64,000 nucleotides of DNA, taken from CAWJMN01 sp963844055. Its GTDB lineage: Bacteria > Planctomycetota > Planctomycetia > Pirellulales > Pirellulaceae. Location of the stretch: assembly GCA_963844055.1 (NCBI GenBank), contig CAWJMN010000002.1, positions 1,612,001 to 1,676,000 of the forward strand. The letters run 5' to 3'. Each line of letters starts with the position of its first letter. The stretch's first letter is position 1. This document shows positions 42,465 to 51,418 of the stretch, piece by piece. The notes below the pieces were generated by a model. The model made no database searches and was not told the DNA's origin. It was given only the letters and a program-made list of their open reading frames with translations. Both the position numbers and the translations under genes were made by a program.

Positions 42465-45400
42465 CTGTTACCCGCTCCAGCCATTTCGATCTCGGGCTAG
42501 ACACGACGAGAATCAAGGATTCGCGAGATGCTAAACGGCAGAGTTTTACCGTCGACAAATTGCTTGAGAGGTTCTTTCATGCTAGTGACAAACGGCGATG
42601 GGAGATACAAGTACTTGCGGACGAAGTGGGGATGGGAAAAACGTTCGTTGGGCTTGGCGTAGCATACTCCTTATTGGAAGCGATGAAAAACAAGCTGATC
42701 GTGGACGATTTAAAAGGATGCTGCCAAAAGGTCTTGATCATTACGCCGAATAACTCAGCACTTTTCTCAAAATGGCACCGCGAGGTTGGCGAATTCGTTA
42801 AACGATGTGTTCATCAAGAGAACCGCGAGAAGGCGAACAAATGGTTTGCGCCTGTGTCCATCGAACGACTAGACGATCTAGTTTTTGAGCTACGACGGCA
42901 TGGAAGCGGACCAAACGTCATTGTTACGAACATGGGAGTGTTTAGCGGTAGCAGATTTCAGCACTATGACGTCAAGCGACGTCAACTTTTAGGGGTACTT
43001 TTCCGTTATTGGGGAAATCGCTTTCGTACGGACTTGAGAAACAGCCTGCTTAAAGGGGCACCGGACGGGTGGCCAAGCGACCCGAGCTTGCTCGATAAGT
43101 TCAACGAAACAGAGAACTCTCAATTAAGATTTTCGAGTAGCGAGCTTTCTATCGCGATTTCGAAACTTGACGAGTCCGAAAAATGCCTAGAATCGCTGCT
43201 CGACACCTGCATTGAGATTGCTCAGCCCTATGTTCGTGGGCGTGACGAGCTGTTCCGCACAGTCTCAGACAAACTAAATTCCGTTTATCGCAGCCTGATG
43301 CCTTACCTAAATCGCCAATCGTTGCCGCTGGTTATTGTCGACGAGGCGCACAACTGGAAGAGAGGCCCATCGCTGGGCAGCAATGGGTATAAGGCATTTT
43401 CAGATCTCTTTCAAAGTCGTATTAGAAGGCTGCTCCTACTTACGGCGACGCCTTTTCAGTTACGCCCTGCGGAGATGCTAGAGATATTGAAGGTTAGTGA
43501 TCATTTGCATCCATGCCCCGATCAGGCACAATCTGAAGTGCGACGAAACAGACTACAAGTCCAGCGAGAACAGATTCTTCGCCCTATTCTCGAACAAGCG
43601 GCAAACTGCGGTCGTGGATTCTCCAAAGCGTGGTCGAGACTTTCGCCAACCGTTAAAACATCGTCGCTGCAGACTGCTTGGGAATCAACCGCCGTCATCA
43701 AATCGCGCGAGAAGTTAGCTGGCTTTGCTAAGAAACAAGGACTTACGAAGTTTGCTGAGATTGATCAGTCGATCAACACTGCGGTGCAGGAAGTCGATCC
43801 AGAGATTCGCCAACTAATTCGTGAGGCCTTACGATTGTTTGCTTGGAACACAGGACTATCGAATGAATTGGGTGCAATCGTCATACGTCATCGCAGACAA
43901 ACCGGTCATCGACATTTTCGGGTCGGACATGAATATGAATTAGAGAACGTCTCGTCCCTAGCTAGGCCTGATCGTCATGTGCTTCATTCCTCTCATGGAA
44001 TTGATGTCAAAGGTGAAGGGGAGCTGCCACATTATTTGCTGATGCGATGCGTGTCTGAAATGAAGGGTGGAAAGGGGCGGTCGTCGCTCGGAAGCGCACT
44101 TACAGGATGCTACTCAACGCTCATAAATAGTGCCGAAGGGAAGGCAGTTCGCAATCGTTTGACAGGATCTAAAGTTGGAAAAGTCTACCTTGACCAGTTA
44201 ATGGGGATGGTAAGCGAAAGACACGATCCCAAGCACCCCAAGGTGCGAGCCGTTGTGGATGCGGCACTAGAGAATTGGAAAGCTGGCGAAAAAACACTAA
44301 TATTTTGCTTCCGTACCAACTCTGCGAAAAGGCTGCATGAGATTATTGGGGAACGAATCCGAAAGGAACTCAACCGTCGACGAAATCGTTGCATGGGCGG
44401 GCCCGAGTCTATGAAATCACTCAGGACGCGTTTGACGGGAAAAGACCGAGACTTAGTCGTGCTTGGCATGGATAGGGTTCTTTGGTCACTGTTGTGGTGT
44501 TCCGAACTTCAAGGACTGTCTAAGGTAGGGTTAGCACCAGATGATCTAATGCTGACCGATGAAGATATTTTCGAGTTGGCGACGACCGCCATTCGGTTCA
44601 ACGTCGATCTACTTTCCGATAGAGTCGACCGCGTATTTCTACATCGAGCAACAGAATATGCGATTGCCAAGCGGCTTTTGCGAACGTCAAAACCCAGTGG
44701 CAAAATGAAGGAGATTCTCCAATCCATTGCAACTCTTGATTGGGTGGAGGGTCCATATGGACTGATCACCTCCCATCGAGATGATGAGGGTGGCGAAGAT
44801 TCCACGCACTTCGATGAGCGTGGAATTCATAGCGTCTACGAGTATTATCGAGATGCCAAACAATCAGATCATCGGAAGATCGCGGCTGAACTGATAGAAC
44901 GAAGGAATCGCGCTCGTAGTCAAAGTCGTGTTCCAATCCTGGATGCGTACGCAACCGGTCCGAACCTATGGCTGCACACTCATCCGAAAATGACTTGGGA
45001 ACGTAAAGCAACACAATCAGATTCGACACATCAGATAATCCAAGAGCTGCAAAATCATGCCTTTGGACTTATGTACTCTGATGGAGAGCTGGATTGGGAA
45101 TCGCGTCGCGCAACATTTCAAGCGATTCGTCGTGCGGTTTTGCGAGAATCGGTTCTACTAAGACTACTACCCAGCGAAAAGGATCGCGATGATTCTGGCT
45201 GGGGCGAGCTATTAGTGGAAAAGTTCTTTACCCCACTTCCGCGTCAAAAGGAAAGCATGGCAAACAAGATTGGCGTATTCCTTGAAGATCTAGCGGCAGC
45301 AAGTGGAAGTATCTCCGACGAGAGTTCGGCAAGATTTGCGCTTTTTGATGCGACGAAACTCCGAGACCAGCAGTTTGTTGCCCTGGTATCCGGGACGCAT

Positions 45401-45904
45401 GGAAGCAAAGATAAAACGACTCGGGAACGCATTTTTTCAGGCTTCAATACTCCCCTATTACCCGAAATCTTGATTTGTACATCTGTCGGACAAGAGGGCA
45501 TTGATTTGCACCGGCATTGCAGGCACGTTGTGCACTTTGACCTTGCATGGAATCCTGCGGTGATGGAACAGAGGACTGGGAGAACAGACCGTATTGGAAG
45601 CAAGACCTTTCGTGAACGCGAACATGGAGGTGAACATTCTGACTCCTACCTAGAGATAGGTGTCCCATATTTAGCGGGAACCTATGACGAGCGTATGTAT
45701 GAAGAACTTCGACTCTGCGCCCAAACGTTTGAAGTACTCACAGGTGGTGATCTGGTGGTCGATGAATCGGGAGACGCTGATGATCAAGATCACCCCGAAG
45801 GAGAAGAGTCCGGTCTTCGATTTATTCCACTACCTGACTCGATGGTCGAATCACTTCGTGTCACTCTGAATGTCTGGTCTGAGCGTAGTTTGGCAACCAA
45901 ATAA
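42461..45904 (+). CDS. SNF2-like DEAH-box helicase/translocase, 1,147 residues
   Basis: Superfamily-2 ATPase. Motif I EVGMGKT (55-61), motif II VDEAHNW in VIVDEAHNWKRG (about 287-298), motif III LLTATPFQLRP. A long insertion of about 550 residues separates the two RecA domains. Motifs V and VI are TSVGQEGIDLHRHC and EQRTGRTDRIGS (about 1008-1048). The pattern (Q-R-x-G-R-x-D-R-I-G) is that of Swi2/Snf2 and RapA-type translocases. The ATG overlaps the PLD gene stop. Likely the motor of a three-protein DNA-acting complex. Confidence 0.92.
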   Translation: MTVTRSSHFDLGLDTTRIKDSRDAKRQSFTVDKLLERFFHASDKRRWEIQVLADEVGMGKTFVGLGVAYSLLEAMKNKLIVDDLKGCCQKVLIITPNNSALFSKWHREVGEFVKRCVHQENREKANKWFAPVSIERLDDLVFELRRHGSGPNVIVTNMGVFSGSRFQHYDVKRRQLLGVLFRYWGNRFRTDLRNSLLKGAPDGWPSDPSLLDKFNETENSQLRFSSSELSIAISKLDESEKCLESLLDTCIEIAQPYVRGRDELFRTVSDKLNSVYRSLMPYLNRQSLPLVIVDEAHNWKRGPSLGSNGYKAFSDLFQSRIRRLLLLTATPFQLRPAEMLEILKVSDHLHPCPDQAQSEVRRNRLQVQREQILRPILEQAANCGRGFSKAWSRLSPTVKTSSLQTAWESTAVIKSREKLAGFAKKQGLTKFAEIDQSINTAVQEVDPEIRQLIREALRLFAWNTGLSNELGAIVIRHRRQTGHRHFRVGHEYELENVSSLARPDRHVLHSSHGIDVKGEGELPHYLLMRCVSEMKGGKGRSSLGSALTGCYSTLINSAEGKAVRNRLTGSKVGKVYLDQLMGMVSERHDPKHPKVRAVVDAALENWKAGEKTLIFCFRTNSAKRLHEIIGERIRKELNRRRNRCMGGPESMKSLRTRLTGKDRDLVVLGMDRVLWSLLWCSELQGLSKVGLAPDDLMLTDEDIFELATTAIRFNVDLLSDRVDRVFLHRATEYAIAKRLLRTSKPSGKMKEILQSIATLDWVEGPYGLITSHRDDEGGEDSTHFDERGIHSVYEYYRDAKQSDHRKIAAELIERRNRARSQSRVPILDAYATGPNLWLHTHPKMTWERKATQSDSTHQIIQELQNHAFGLMYSDGELDWESRRATFQAIRRAVLRESVLLRLLPSEKDRDDSGWGELLVEKFFTPLPRQKESMANKIGVFLEDLAAASGSISDESSARFALFDATKLRDQQFVALVSGTHGSKDKTTRERIFSGFNTPLLPEILICTSVGQEGIDLHRHCRHVVHFDLAWNPAVMEQRTGRTDRIGSKTFREREHGGEHSDSYLEIGVPYLAGTYDERMYEELRLCAQTFEVLTGGDLVVDESGDADDQDHPEGEESGLRFIPLPDSMVESLRVTLNVWSERSLATK

Positions 45905-45997
45905 AATAGATGAATTGCGGCTATTGCTACTTGCTCTAGACTAAGGCTTGCTCGTTTATCTGAAAGTCTCCTGCTTCAAAGAAAGTCCTCACACTTC

Positions 45998-46106
45998 CCC
46001 TCTCAGAACTCCACACCATGACCACTGAGTTAGCAAAGTGAAAGAATAACCGCAACGACGTAAGTCGTTACAGGATAATTCGATGCTTTCATTTTGGCAC
46101 AGGGCG
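45998..46106 (+). repeat. Bipartite dispersed repeat, longest copy
   Basis: 45-bp leading segment shared with 37118, then ACGTAAGTCGTT (46058-46069), 13 nt, and ATGCTTTCATTTTGGCACA plus GGGCG (46083-46106). Located 90-200 bp after the helicase stop and ending about 40 bp before the next gene end. Confidence 0.7.
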
Positions 46107-46148
46107 TTTCAAAACCCGCGTCACCGGCGGCTCCCGTTCACCGCCCGG

Positions 46149-46610
46149 TTATGCCGCGCCGAACTTCTGGCGATATAGTTTGTCAGACCACGGATGGCCC
46201 CACGGCCCATCCTTCACCAACTCGCGACTATAACCGCCTTTTTGCCCAATGGCGACAAACGCCACTGCACGACCATCCTCGACGATGGCCACCGAATCGC
46301 CATCCGATGACCAGAGAAAGGACCATTCATGTGCGGCAGGATCTTCGCACAAGGCGGATTCGCTTGCGTAACCTTGAGCGGCTGGTGGCGGTCCCCCACG
46401 ATATGATCTGATCGCTTCCATTGGCGGAGCCGCGATGCGATTGTAAACCCACGCATCGGCTGCTGGCTGTCGGGTGCCTGATTCGGTGAGGTACAACCAA
46501 ACCGACGTGCCGTCATCTTCGAGGACAGCAACGCGCCCTGACGCCGGATGCTCGTCTTCGAGAAACAGGGGATCTTGAGCCATGTCTGCACCGTCGAGCG
46601 TAAGCGGCAT
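46149..46610 (-). CDS. Hypothetical cassette-like protein
   Basis: 153 residues; an alternative start lies at the second Met (MAQDPLFLEDE). Strand-rich, with SGRVAVLEDDGTSVWLYLTE and an internally similar DGDSVAIVEDGRAVAFVAIG, so possibly a two-repeat beta domain. It ends in LYRQKFGAA. GC content is well above the genes on either side. GGCATAAC after the stop and GTTAGGC before the start resemble integron cassette core sites, but a complete attC fold was not shown. No family recognised. Confidence 0.6.
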   Translation of the reverse strand: MPLTLDGADMAQDPLFLEDEHPASGRVAVLEDDGTSVWLYLTESGTRQPAADAWVYNRIAAPPMEAIRSYRGGPPPAAQGYASESALCEDPAAHEWSFLWSSDGDSVAIVEDGRAVAFVAIGQKGGYSRELVKDGPWGHPWSDKLYRQKFGAA

Positions 46611-46758
46611 AACTTTGTAGGAAGTTTCTGCCTATCACCTGTGGTCCGCCAATTTGCGGCCTAACGCGGCCGGTTACGCCCTTGTTAAAATGCCTGGTAA
46701 ATCCGTTCACTCTACACAATTGCAATCCGGCTCAATTGTCCTTAAGACCATTTGCAAC

Positions 46759-48051
46759 CTAGTTTCTATACGGCTTATGCTCTTTGAATAGGTCTAAGGT
46801 CTTTTGTAACTCTGACCTTGCCTTCTCGTTTGTTTCAAGATCGATTGCCTGAGTGTGGTACTTGATGGCGTTCTCCCAGTTACCAGATTCGGCGTAGGCT
46901 GCGGCCAGCGTTTTAATGTAGTCAGACTTATTCCATTTCGTCAATTCACAGGCTTTACTGGCGTACTCGACGGCCTTGCGACCATCTCGTAGAGATTCAC
47001 TTTTTGACGTGGCGAGTATCCAGGCCAATGCGTCGAGTGCATAATCATCGTCGGGGTCGATACGAAGAACTTCTCCGTAACTCTTAGCGCCTTTTTCGTA
47101 CTCCCCTTTTTCTATCCAGATATACGCTAGGTAATTATGGGCATGCTTGTAGTCAGGCTGAAGTCGAATGCACGCTAACAGGTCATCGATTGCACTTTCG
47201 AGCCTACCCTTCTCTCTGTACGAAACACCACGGTAGTAATAAGCGAGAGCATTTCTCGGATCAAGTTTTATCACTGTGGTGTGATCTTTTATGGCGTTAT
47301 CATGGTCACCCCGATCTCGATATAAAATGGCCCTGTTTTTATAGGCGATCAAAAGATTGGGGTCGATCTTTATTGCCTCAGCATAATCCTTTAAAGCAAT
47401 GTCCTTCTCGCCCTTATCATCCCAAGCATTTGCGCGATTGTTGTAAGCCTTAGCAAACGTTGGATCTAGCCGAACTGCCTCGGTGAAATCTTTTATTGCT
47501 CCGTCAAGATCGTTCTTCCTGTTTCGCACTACCCCTCGGCCGTTTAGTGCGCTGACATGTCGAGGGTCAAGTCGCAACGCTTCGGAGTAGTCTCTCAAAG
47601 CTTTGTCAACTTCTGTTTTGTGCATCCAAACATTGCCTCGATTGGTGTAATACATTGCACTGCCGGGTGCAATCCGAATTGATTCTGTATGATCCTTGAT
47701 GGCATTGTCATACTCTTCAAGGGATGACCAGACATTGGCTCGACTACTCCATCCATCTGAATCAGATGGGTTACCGCGAATAATGTTTGAGTAGTAGTCA
47801 AGTGCCTGCCGGGCATCCATAACGTCTGATTTACGAACCCATGCCTTTGCAAGCCATAGCCACTCACCATCGACATCGCCAACACGTTCGGGAAACTCTA
47901 CCTTTTCAATGTTGATCGTCCTATCGCCAACTTTGGCGACGGCATTTCTCATCCAGAATACTTCTCGGCCGACCCATTGCTCAGTGTCTTGAGCAATTGC
48001 TGTCGAGGCAAGCAGAACGAACATGCCCACAACGGGAAAGCAACGTACCAT
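46759..48051 (-). CDS. Exported TPR-repeat protein
   Basis: 430 residues from ATG 48051, which yields a clean signal peptide (MVRCFPVVGMFVLLASTAIA); an open frame to 48123 adds residues in front of it. After a short N-terminal domain (about 20-75; WVGREVFWMRNAVAKVGD) come nine or ten tetratricopeptide repeats of the form 'AYNNRANAWDDKGEKDIALK', covering about 80-425. TPRs mediate protein-protein contacts. Similar proteins are common in planctomycetes; a defence role is not evident. Confidence 0.85.
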   Translation of the reverse strand: MVRCFPVVGMFVLLASTAIAQDTEQWVGREVFWMRNAVAKVGDRTINIEKVEFPERVGDVDGEWLWLAKAWVRKSDVMDARQALDYYSNIIRGNPSDSDGWSSRANVWSSLEEYDNAIKDHTESIRIAPGSAMYYTNRGNVWMHKTEVDKALRDYSEALRLDPRHVSALNGRGVVRNRKNDLDGAIKDFTEAVRLDPTFAKAYNNRANAWDDKGEKDIALKDYAEAIKIDPNLLIAYKNRAILYRDRGDHDNAIKDHTTVIKLDPRNALAYYYRGVSYREKGRLESAIDDLLACIRLQPDYKHAHNYLAYIWIEKGEYEKGAKSYGEVLRIDPDDDYALDALAWILATSKSESLRDGRKAVEYASKACELTKWNKSDYIKTLAAAYAESGNWENAIKYHTQAIDLETNEKARSELQKTLDLFKEHKPYRN

Positions 48052-48258
48052 AAACTCACTCAAAGTCAGAAAGTAAGAGAAAGAAAGTCTCAAGCCAATA
48101 TAGTCAAGCGATAATGAAAGCAAAGGTGATTTTCTAATCTAATGCGACACAAAAAAATGGGGATGTCGCACCGAACAGGAACGCCCATCAATGACAAAAG
48201 AGCAGGGATTTCCTGTCTCTCATCTCAGGATTCCAAGCCGTTGTCAACAAATACAGCG

Positions 48259-48307
48259 ACGTGATTTGTTTGCGGATAAGCCAATGCCACATTTTGGAAC
48301 GGGGCGG
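48259..48307 (+). repeat. Bipartite dispersed repeat, diverged copy
   Basis: ACGTGATTTGTT (9 of 12 matches to the 12-mer), exactly 13 nt, then ATGCCACATTTTGGAAC and GGGGCGGG. The half-sites are diverged but order and spacer length are kept. Located in the 275-bp gap between the TPR gene and the methyltransferase. Confidence 0.5.
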
Positions 48308-48326
48308 GTCATTACGTTCCCCGCTT

Positions 48327-48947
48327 TTAGAAGGCTCCCTCTCGGCTTCGCACTTTACGTAGTAGAACATTGAGCCACTTGTCATTACGGCCAGGACGCA
48401 GATCATCGCTTTGCCAAAGACAGAGTAGTTCTAGTTCACCGATGCTCGCCAGCACGGCATCCATGCGAGTTTCATCCATATCTGTGAATAGCAGTCCATT
48501 TTGTCTGCGTTCGCCACCGCCTATCTTGAAAGAAGCATAGAGGACGCCGGATGGACGAAGTGCTAATGCAAGCTTCCCAAACACTCCAGAGAGTTCCTCG
48601 AACGGCACATGGAGCAAGGAAGCGCAGGCCCAGACCCCATCAAACTCTTCGGAAAAGCTAATTTCCTGAAATGCAAGAAGTCGAGCCGACTTTTTTGTCA
48701 AAGCGGTTGTTGCATCCACCATTTTCTGTGAGGCGTCTATCGAAACCATCTGGTAGCCACGCTCCAGGAAAACCTTGCTATCACGTCCCGAGCCGCAACC
48801 AGCGTCGAGAATCCGTCCATTCTGGGGTACATGGGATAGAAATGGATCGTACAGCGAATCCATGTTCACTCCGACAGTTGCGCGAACGTACTCGTCGGCG
48901 TGTTCGTCGTAATACCGGATTACCGAAGTCTCAGAATGCCGGTTCAT
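48327..48947 (-). CDS. Class I SAM-dependent methyltransferase
   Basis: 206 residues from ATG 48947 (MNRHSETSVIRYYDEHADEY). A longer frame to 49028 lies inside the HNH gene and lacks family similarity, so I reject it. The SAM-binding motif I is RILDAGCGSGRDS (about 44-56), with the acidic residue of motif II in MVSIDAS and the later LRPSGVLYASF strand. Family resemblance is to TehB/UbiE-type small-molecule methyltransferases, not to DNA methylases, as no (D/N)PP(Y/F) motif is present. It overlaps the end of the HNH nuclease gene by 17 nt. Confidence 0.85.
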   Translation of the reverse strand: MNRHSETSVIRYYDEHADEYVRATVGVNMDSLYDPFLSHVPQNGRILDAGCGSGRDSKVFLERGYQMVSIDASQKMVDATTALTKKSARLLAFQEISFSEEFDGVWACASLLHVPFEELSGVFGKLALALRPSGVLYASFKIGGGERRQNGLLFTDMDETRMDAVLASIGELELLCLWQSDDLRPGRNDKWLNVLLRKVRSREGAF

Positions 48948-49959
48948 ATTCGTACACAGGTTTCCAGTTTTGAACCAGCAATTCCTTGGACTGCCGATAG
49001 ACATTCTGCAAGAACGCCCTCCGATCAACTTCGCTCGCCCCGGATTGGAGAATGAGTGTTTCTCTTAAGGGGTGATGGCTTTCGATATAAAAACTATTCC
49101 GAGTGTGAAGGCGTTCCAAGAAGCGAAGCTCTGGCAATTGAGCGAACTTGCCATTGGCCCCTCGGTTGCAAGATTGACAGGCAAGGACGAGGTTCCATAC
49201 ACCGTCAAGCAATTGCCCAATGCCATACGGCTTGAGCGTGTGTGGGAAGAAGTGATCTACTTCCGCGAGGTCGTCAGCACCATCCAGAATGGAGATATCG
49301 CTAAAGCAGTAGAAGCACTTGCCTTTCTGATAGCCATTTAATGCGTCACGACAGGAGGTAATCGACTTTCTCCCGTAAAGGCGATCATTCACGACCAGAA
49401 GCTCGCCATCGGGGTCAAACCCAACGGTGAGAACCTGACGGGGCAAGCTCAGTTCCCACGCTGTCTCAACCAGTCTCCAGCGAGCTTCGACTTCACTTGG
49501 CAGGTTTCGGTACTGGTAGTGCTCAGTCAGTTTGAAAAGGTCATCAGAGAGCCGAATTCCTTTCGTCCCGTCTTTCCGCTCATCATGAAAGAATCGAGGC
49601 GAAATATCACTGTCATGCACAAAGTGAAACGCGTCAATGACATTGCTGAACCCGAGCTTGACCGTGGTGTCGAGCAACTCTTCCTGCTTGATTTCTCCCG
49701 CATTGAATTTGCGGCAAGAGTCCAAGAAACGACTCGAAGATGAGGTGGCCTGTTTGGCTGCACTAGCAAGGTGCTCGCAAATATGACGTGAAAACGGTTC
49801 CGCCAGTTCTTCGAGAGAAACGGTCTCTTTGCGTTGTTGCGCTAGTTCGAGCAGCGTTTTTCCCAAAGCAAATTTATAGGACGCCACATTGCGGCCAAAC
49901 AGAATGATGGATCGCCAGTAGTTTTCTAGGGTAGGTTGGACCTCGACAAACTGCGTCAC
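48931..49959 (-). CDS. HNH endonuclease domain protein
   Basis: 342 residues. The C-terminal half (about 210-285) holds a zinc-stabilised HNH domain: C-x-x-C in CFYC, VDHFFPHTL with the catalytic His, WNLVLACQSCNRG with the second Cys pair and Asn. The N-terminal 200 residues are helical and unassigned; they may sense or bind a target. Translationally coupled to the methyltransferase downstream, suggesting a two-gene unit in which one enzyme counteracts or licenses the other; that is inference. Confidence 0.85.
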   Translation of the reverse strand: MTQFVEVQPTLENYWRSIILFGRNVASYKFALGKTLLELAQQRKETVSLEELAEPFSRHICEHLASAAKQATSSSSRFLDSCRKFNAGEIKQEELLDTTVKLGFSNVIDAFHFVHDSDISPRFFHDERKDGTKGIRLSDDLFKLTEHYQYRNLPSEVEARWRLVETAWELSLPRQVLTVGFDPDGELLVVNDRLYGRKSITSCRDALNGYQKGKCFYCFSDISILDGADDLAEVDHFFPHTLKPYGIGQLLDGVWNLVLACQSCNRGANGKFAQLPELRFLERLHTRNSFYIESHHPLRETLILQSGASEVDRRAFLQNVYRQSKELLVQNWKPVYEYEPAF

Positions 49960-50140
49960 GCAAATATCCTCTGCATTATGCTTTGGCAGGTTCCAAGCAA
50001 ACCGGGGAGTCCAATCCAGATTGGCCCCCTTCTACTCCAAGCTCTTGCAGGAGCCTGTTCACCTTCGTTCATCTTTGGGTGAATCTGCCACACATCTTGT
50101 GCATTCTCAGGGTGACCCACCACAATTTCAATCCTTCGGC

Positions 50141-50169
50141 TTGACTGTGTACAAGTGTATACGTATCCT
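50141..50169 (+). promoter_or_regulatory. Predicted promoter with dyad for the Y-family polymerase
   Basis: TTGACT (50141-50146) and TATCCT (50164-50169) with a 17-nt spacer. The dyad GTGTAC-AAGT-GTATAC (50147-50162) fills the spacer, as expected for a LexA-like repressor site. The predicted transcript start would fall at or next to the ATG at 50177, so the mRNA may be leaderless; no Shine-Dalgarno is seen. Confidence 0.45.
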
Positions 50170-50176
50170 TGCCGCC

Positions 50177-51409
50177 ATGTCAACACTCATAGCCCACCTC
50201 GATGCCGACTGCTTTTATGTGTCAGCGGAACGTGTGCGCGATCTGGCGCTGCGAAATATTCCAGCTGGGGTCTTAGGCAATCAAGGTGCCTGTGTCATTG
50301 CCAAATCGTACGAAGCGAAAGCAAAGGGGGTGAAGACAGGAATGCCAATTTGGGAGGCGGTGAAGGCATGCCCCGAAGGGGTCTACCTTAAGCGCGACTT
50401 CCGCTGGTATGAGGTCCTTAGCCGAAAGTTGCTAGACCTCCTGCGTAGCGTAAGCCCCCAAGTCGAATACTATTCGATTGACGAAATGTTCTTCAGTGCG
50501 GATGAACTAGAGGGCGTGTTTTCAGTTCCCCTTGCGGCCGCTGCCAAGGCCCTTCAGATGCGAATCCTGGAAGAGATCAAGATTCCCGTCAGCCTAGGGA
50601 TCTCGCACAATAAAACCTTGGCAAAACTCGTGAGCGATACCGCCAAACCCTTTGGTTGTCGATTGCTGATCAGCCCCGATGACGTCAAGGAATTCCTGCA
50701 GGTCCATCCCGCAAGTGAACTTACGGGAATCGGCAGTCGGAGCACTGCCAAGCTGGGATCTTTAGGGATTAACACCTGCTGGGAGTATGCAAAGACCGAT
50801 CGGATTTTGATCCGTGACATGCTGACCATCAAAGGTGAAGCGATTTGGTGGGAGCTTCACCGGGAACAGATTCAAAAGCTCAACACATCCAGACCGCCGC
50901 ACAAGTGCTTGGGACGTGGTGGAAGCCTAGGGGAATCGACAACATCGATTTCAAGGCTAACTGGCTGGACAGCCAGAAACATTGAGCGTCTCATCGAAGA
51001 GCTCGACTTTCATCACCTGCTAACAGGAAACCTTGTCTACGGGGTGGAGTTTCGTGAAGGGGGAGCTTGGCTCGGCAAAGTGAACTTCATGGAGCCTACC
51101 GCAGCGTTTCTAGACCTTATGTCTGCTGCCAAGGCCCTGCTAGTTCAGGCATGCAATTTGGGAAGACCGATCAACCGAATGCAGATCATGGCGGAGAAAC
51201 TAAGCCCACGTAGCTGCTACCAGAAAGGGCTATGGTCCAATACCGAACCTGAAAAGCATTCGCTCATCAGTATCGTCAAGGCAGAGATCAATGAAAAGAT
51301 TGGAAGGTTTGCTCTGCGAGGGGGTGAGACAGCAGCGCTTCCAGAAATCTACGCTGACGATGCAAGCGAGTGGGACATCTGCGACATCCGTGGCAAGATC
51401 TGCTTTTAG
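50177..51409 (+). CDS. Y-family translesion DNA polymerase
   Basis: 410 residues from ATG 50177; an open frame to 50021 adds 52 residues with no polymerase similarity. Palm motifs: LIAHLDADCFYVSAERV (4-20) with the first metal Asp, and YYSIDEMFF (about 99-107) with the S-I-D-E catalytic pair. The helix-hairpin-helix thumb region (LTGIGSRSTAKLGSLGINT, about 180-198) and a little-finger domain follow. It lacks UmuC-specific C-terminal parts; closer to a DinB/UmuC-like DNA-damage polymerase found with a small partner gene. Probably SOS-controlled. Confidence 0.88.
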   Translation: MSTLIAHLDADCFYVSAERVRDLALRNIPAGVLGNQGACVIAKSYEAKAKGVKTGMPIWEAVKACPEGVYLKRDFRWYEVLSRKLLDLLRSVSPQVEYYSIDEMFFSADELEGVFSVPLAAAAKALQMRILEEIKIPVSLGISHNKTLAKLVSDTAKPFGCRLLISPDDVKEFLQVHPASELTGIGSRSTAKLGSLGINTCWEYAKTDRILIRDMLTIKGEAIWWELHREQIQKLNTSRPPHKCLGRGGSLGESTTSISRLTGWTARNIERLIEELDFHHLLTGNLVYGVEFREGGAWLGKVNFMEPTAAFLDLMSAAKALLVQACNLGRPINRMQIMAEKLSPRSCYQKGLWSNTEPEKHSLISIVKAEINEKIGRFALRGGETAALPEIYADDASEWDICDIRGKICF

Positions 51410-51418
51410 GGTGGCCCT

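Noticed and set aside
40347..45904. Assigning the PLD + helicase genes to DISARM or Mokosh
   Set aside because: No DUF1998 protein or methyltransferase in the operon, and the ATPase is Swi2/Snf2-like rather than the DrmA or COG1112 type.
48327..48947. Calling the methyltransferase a DNA methylase of a restriction-modification system
   Set aside because: It has only the SAM motif of small-molecule class I enzymes and no (D/N)PP(Y/F) or PCQ motif.
50021..50176. Upstream extension of the Y-family polymerase
   Set aside because: The 52 extra residues have no polymerase similarity and overlap the promoter-like dyad; the conserved N terminus begins at the ATG at 50177.
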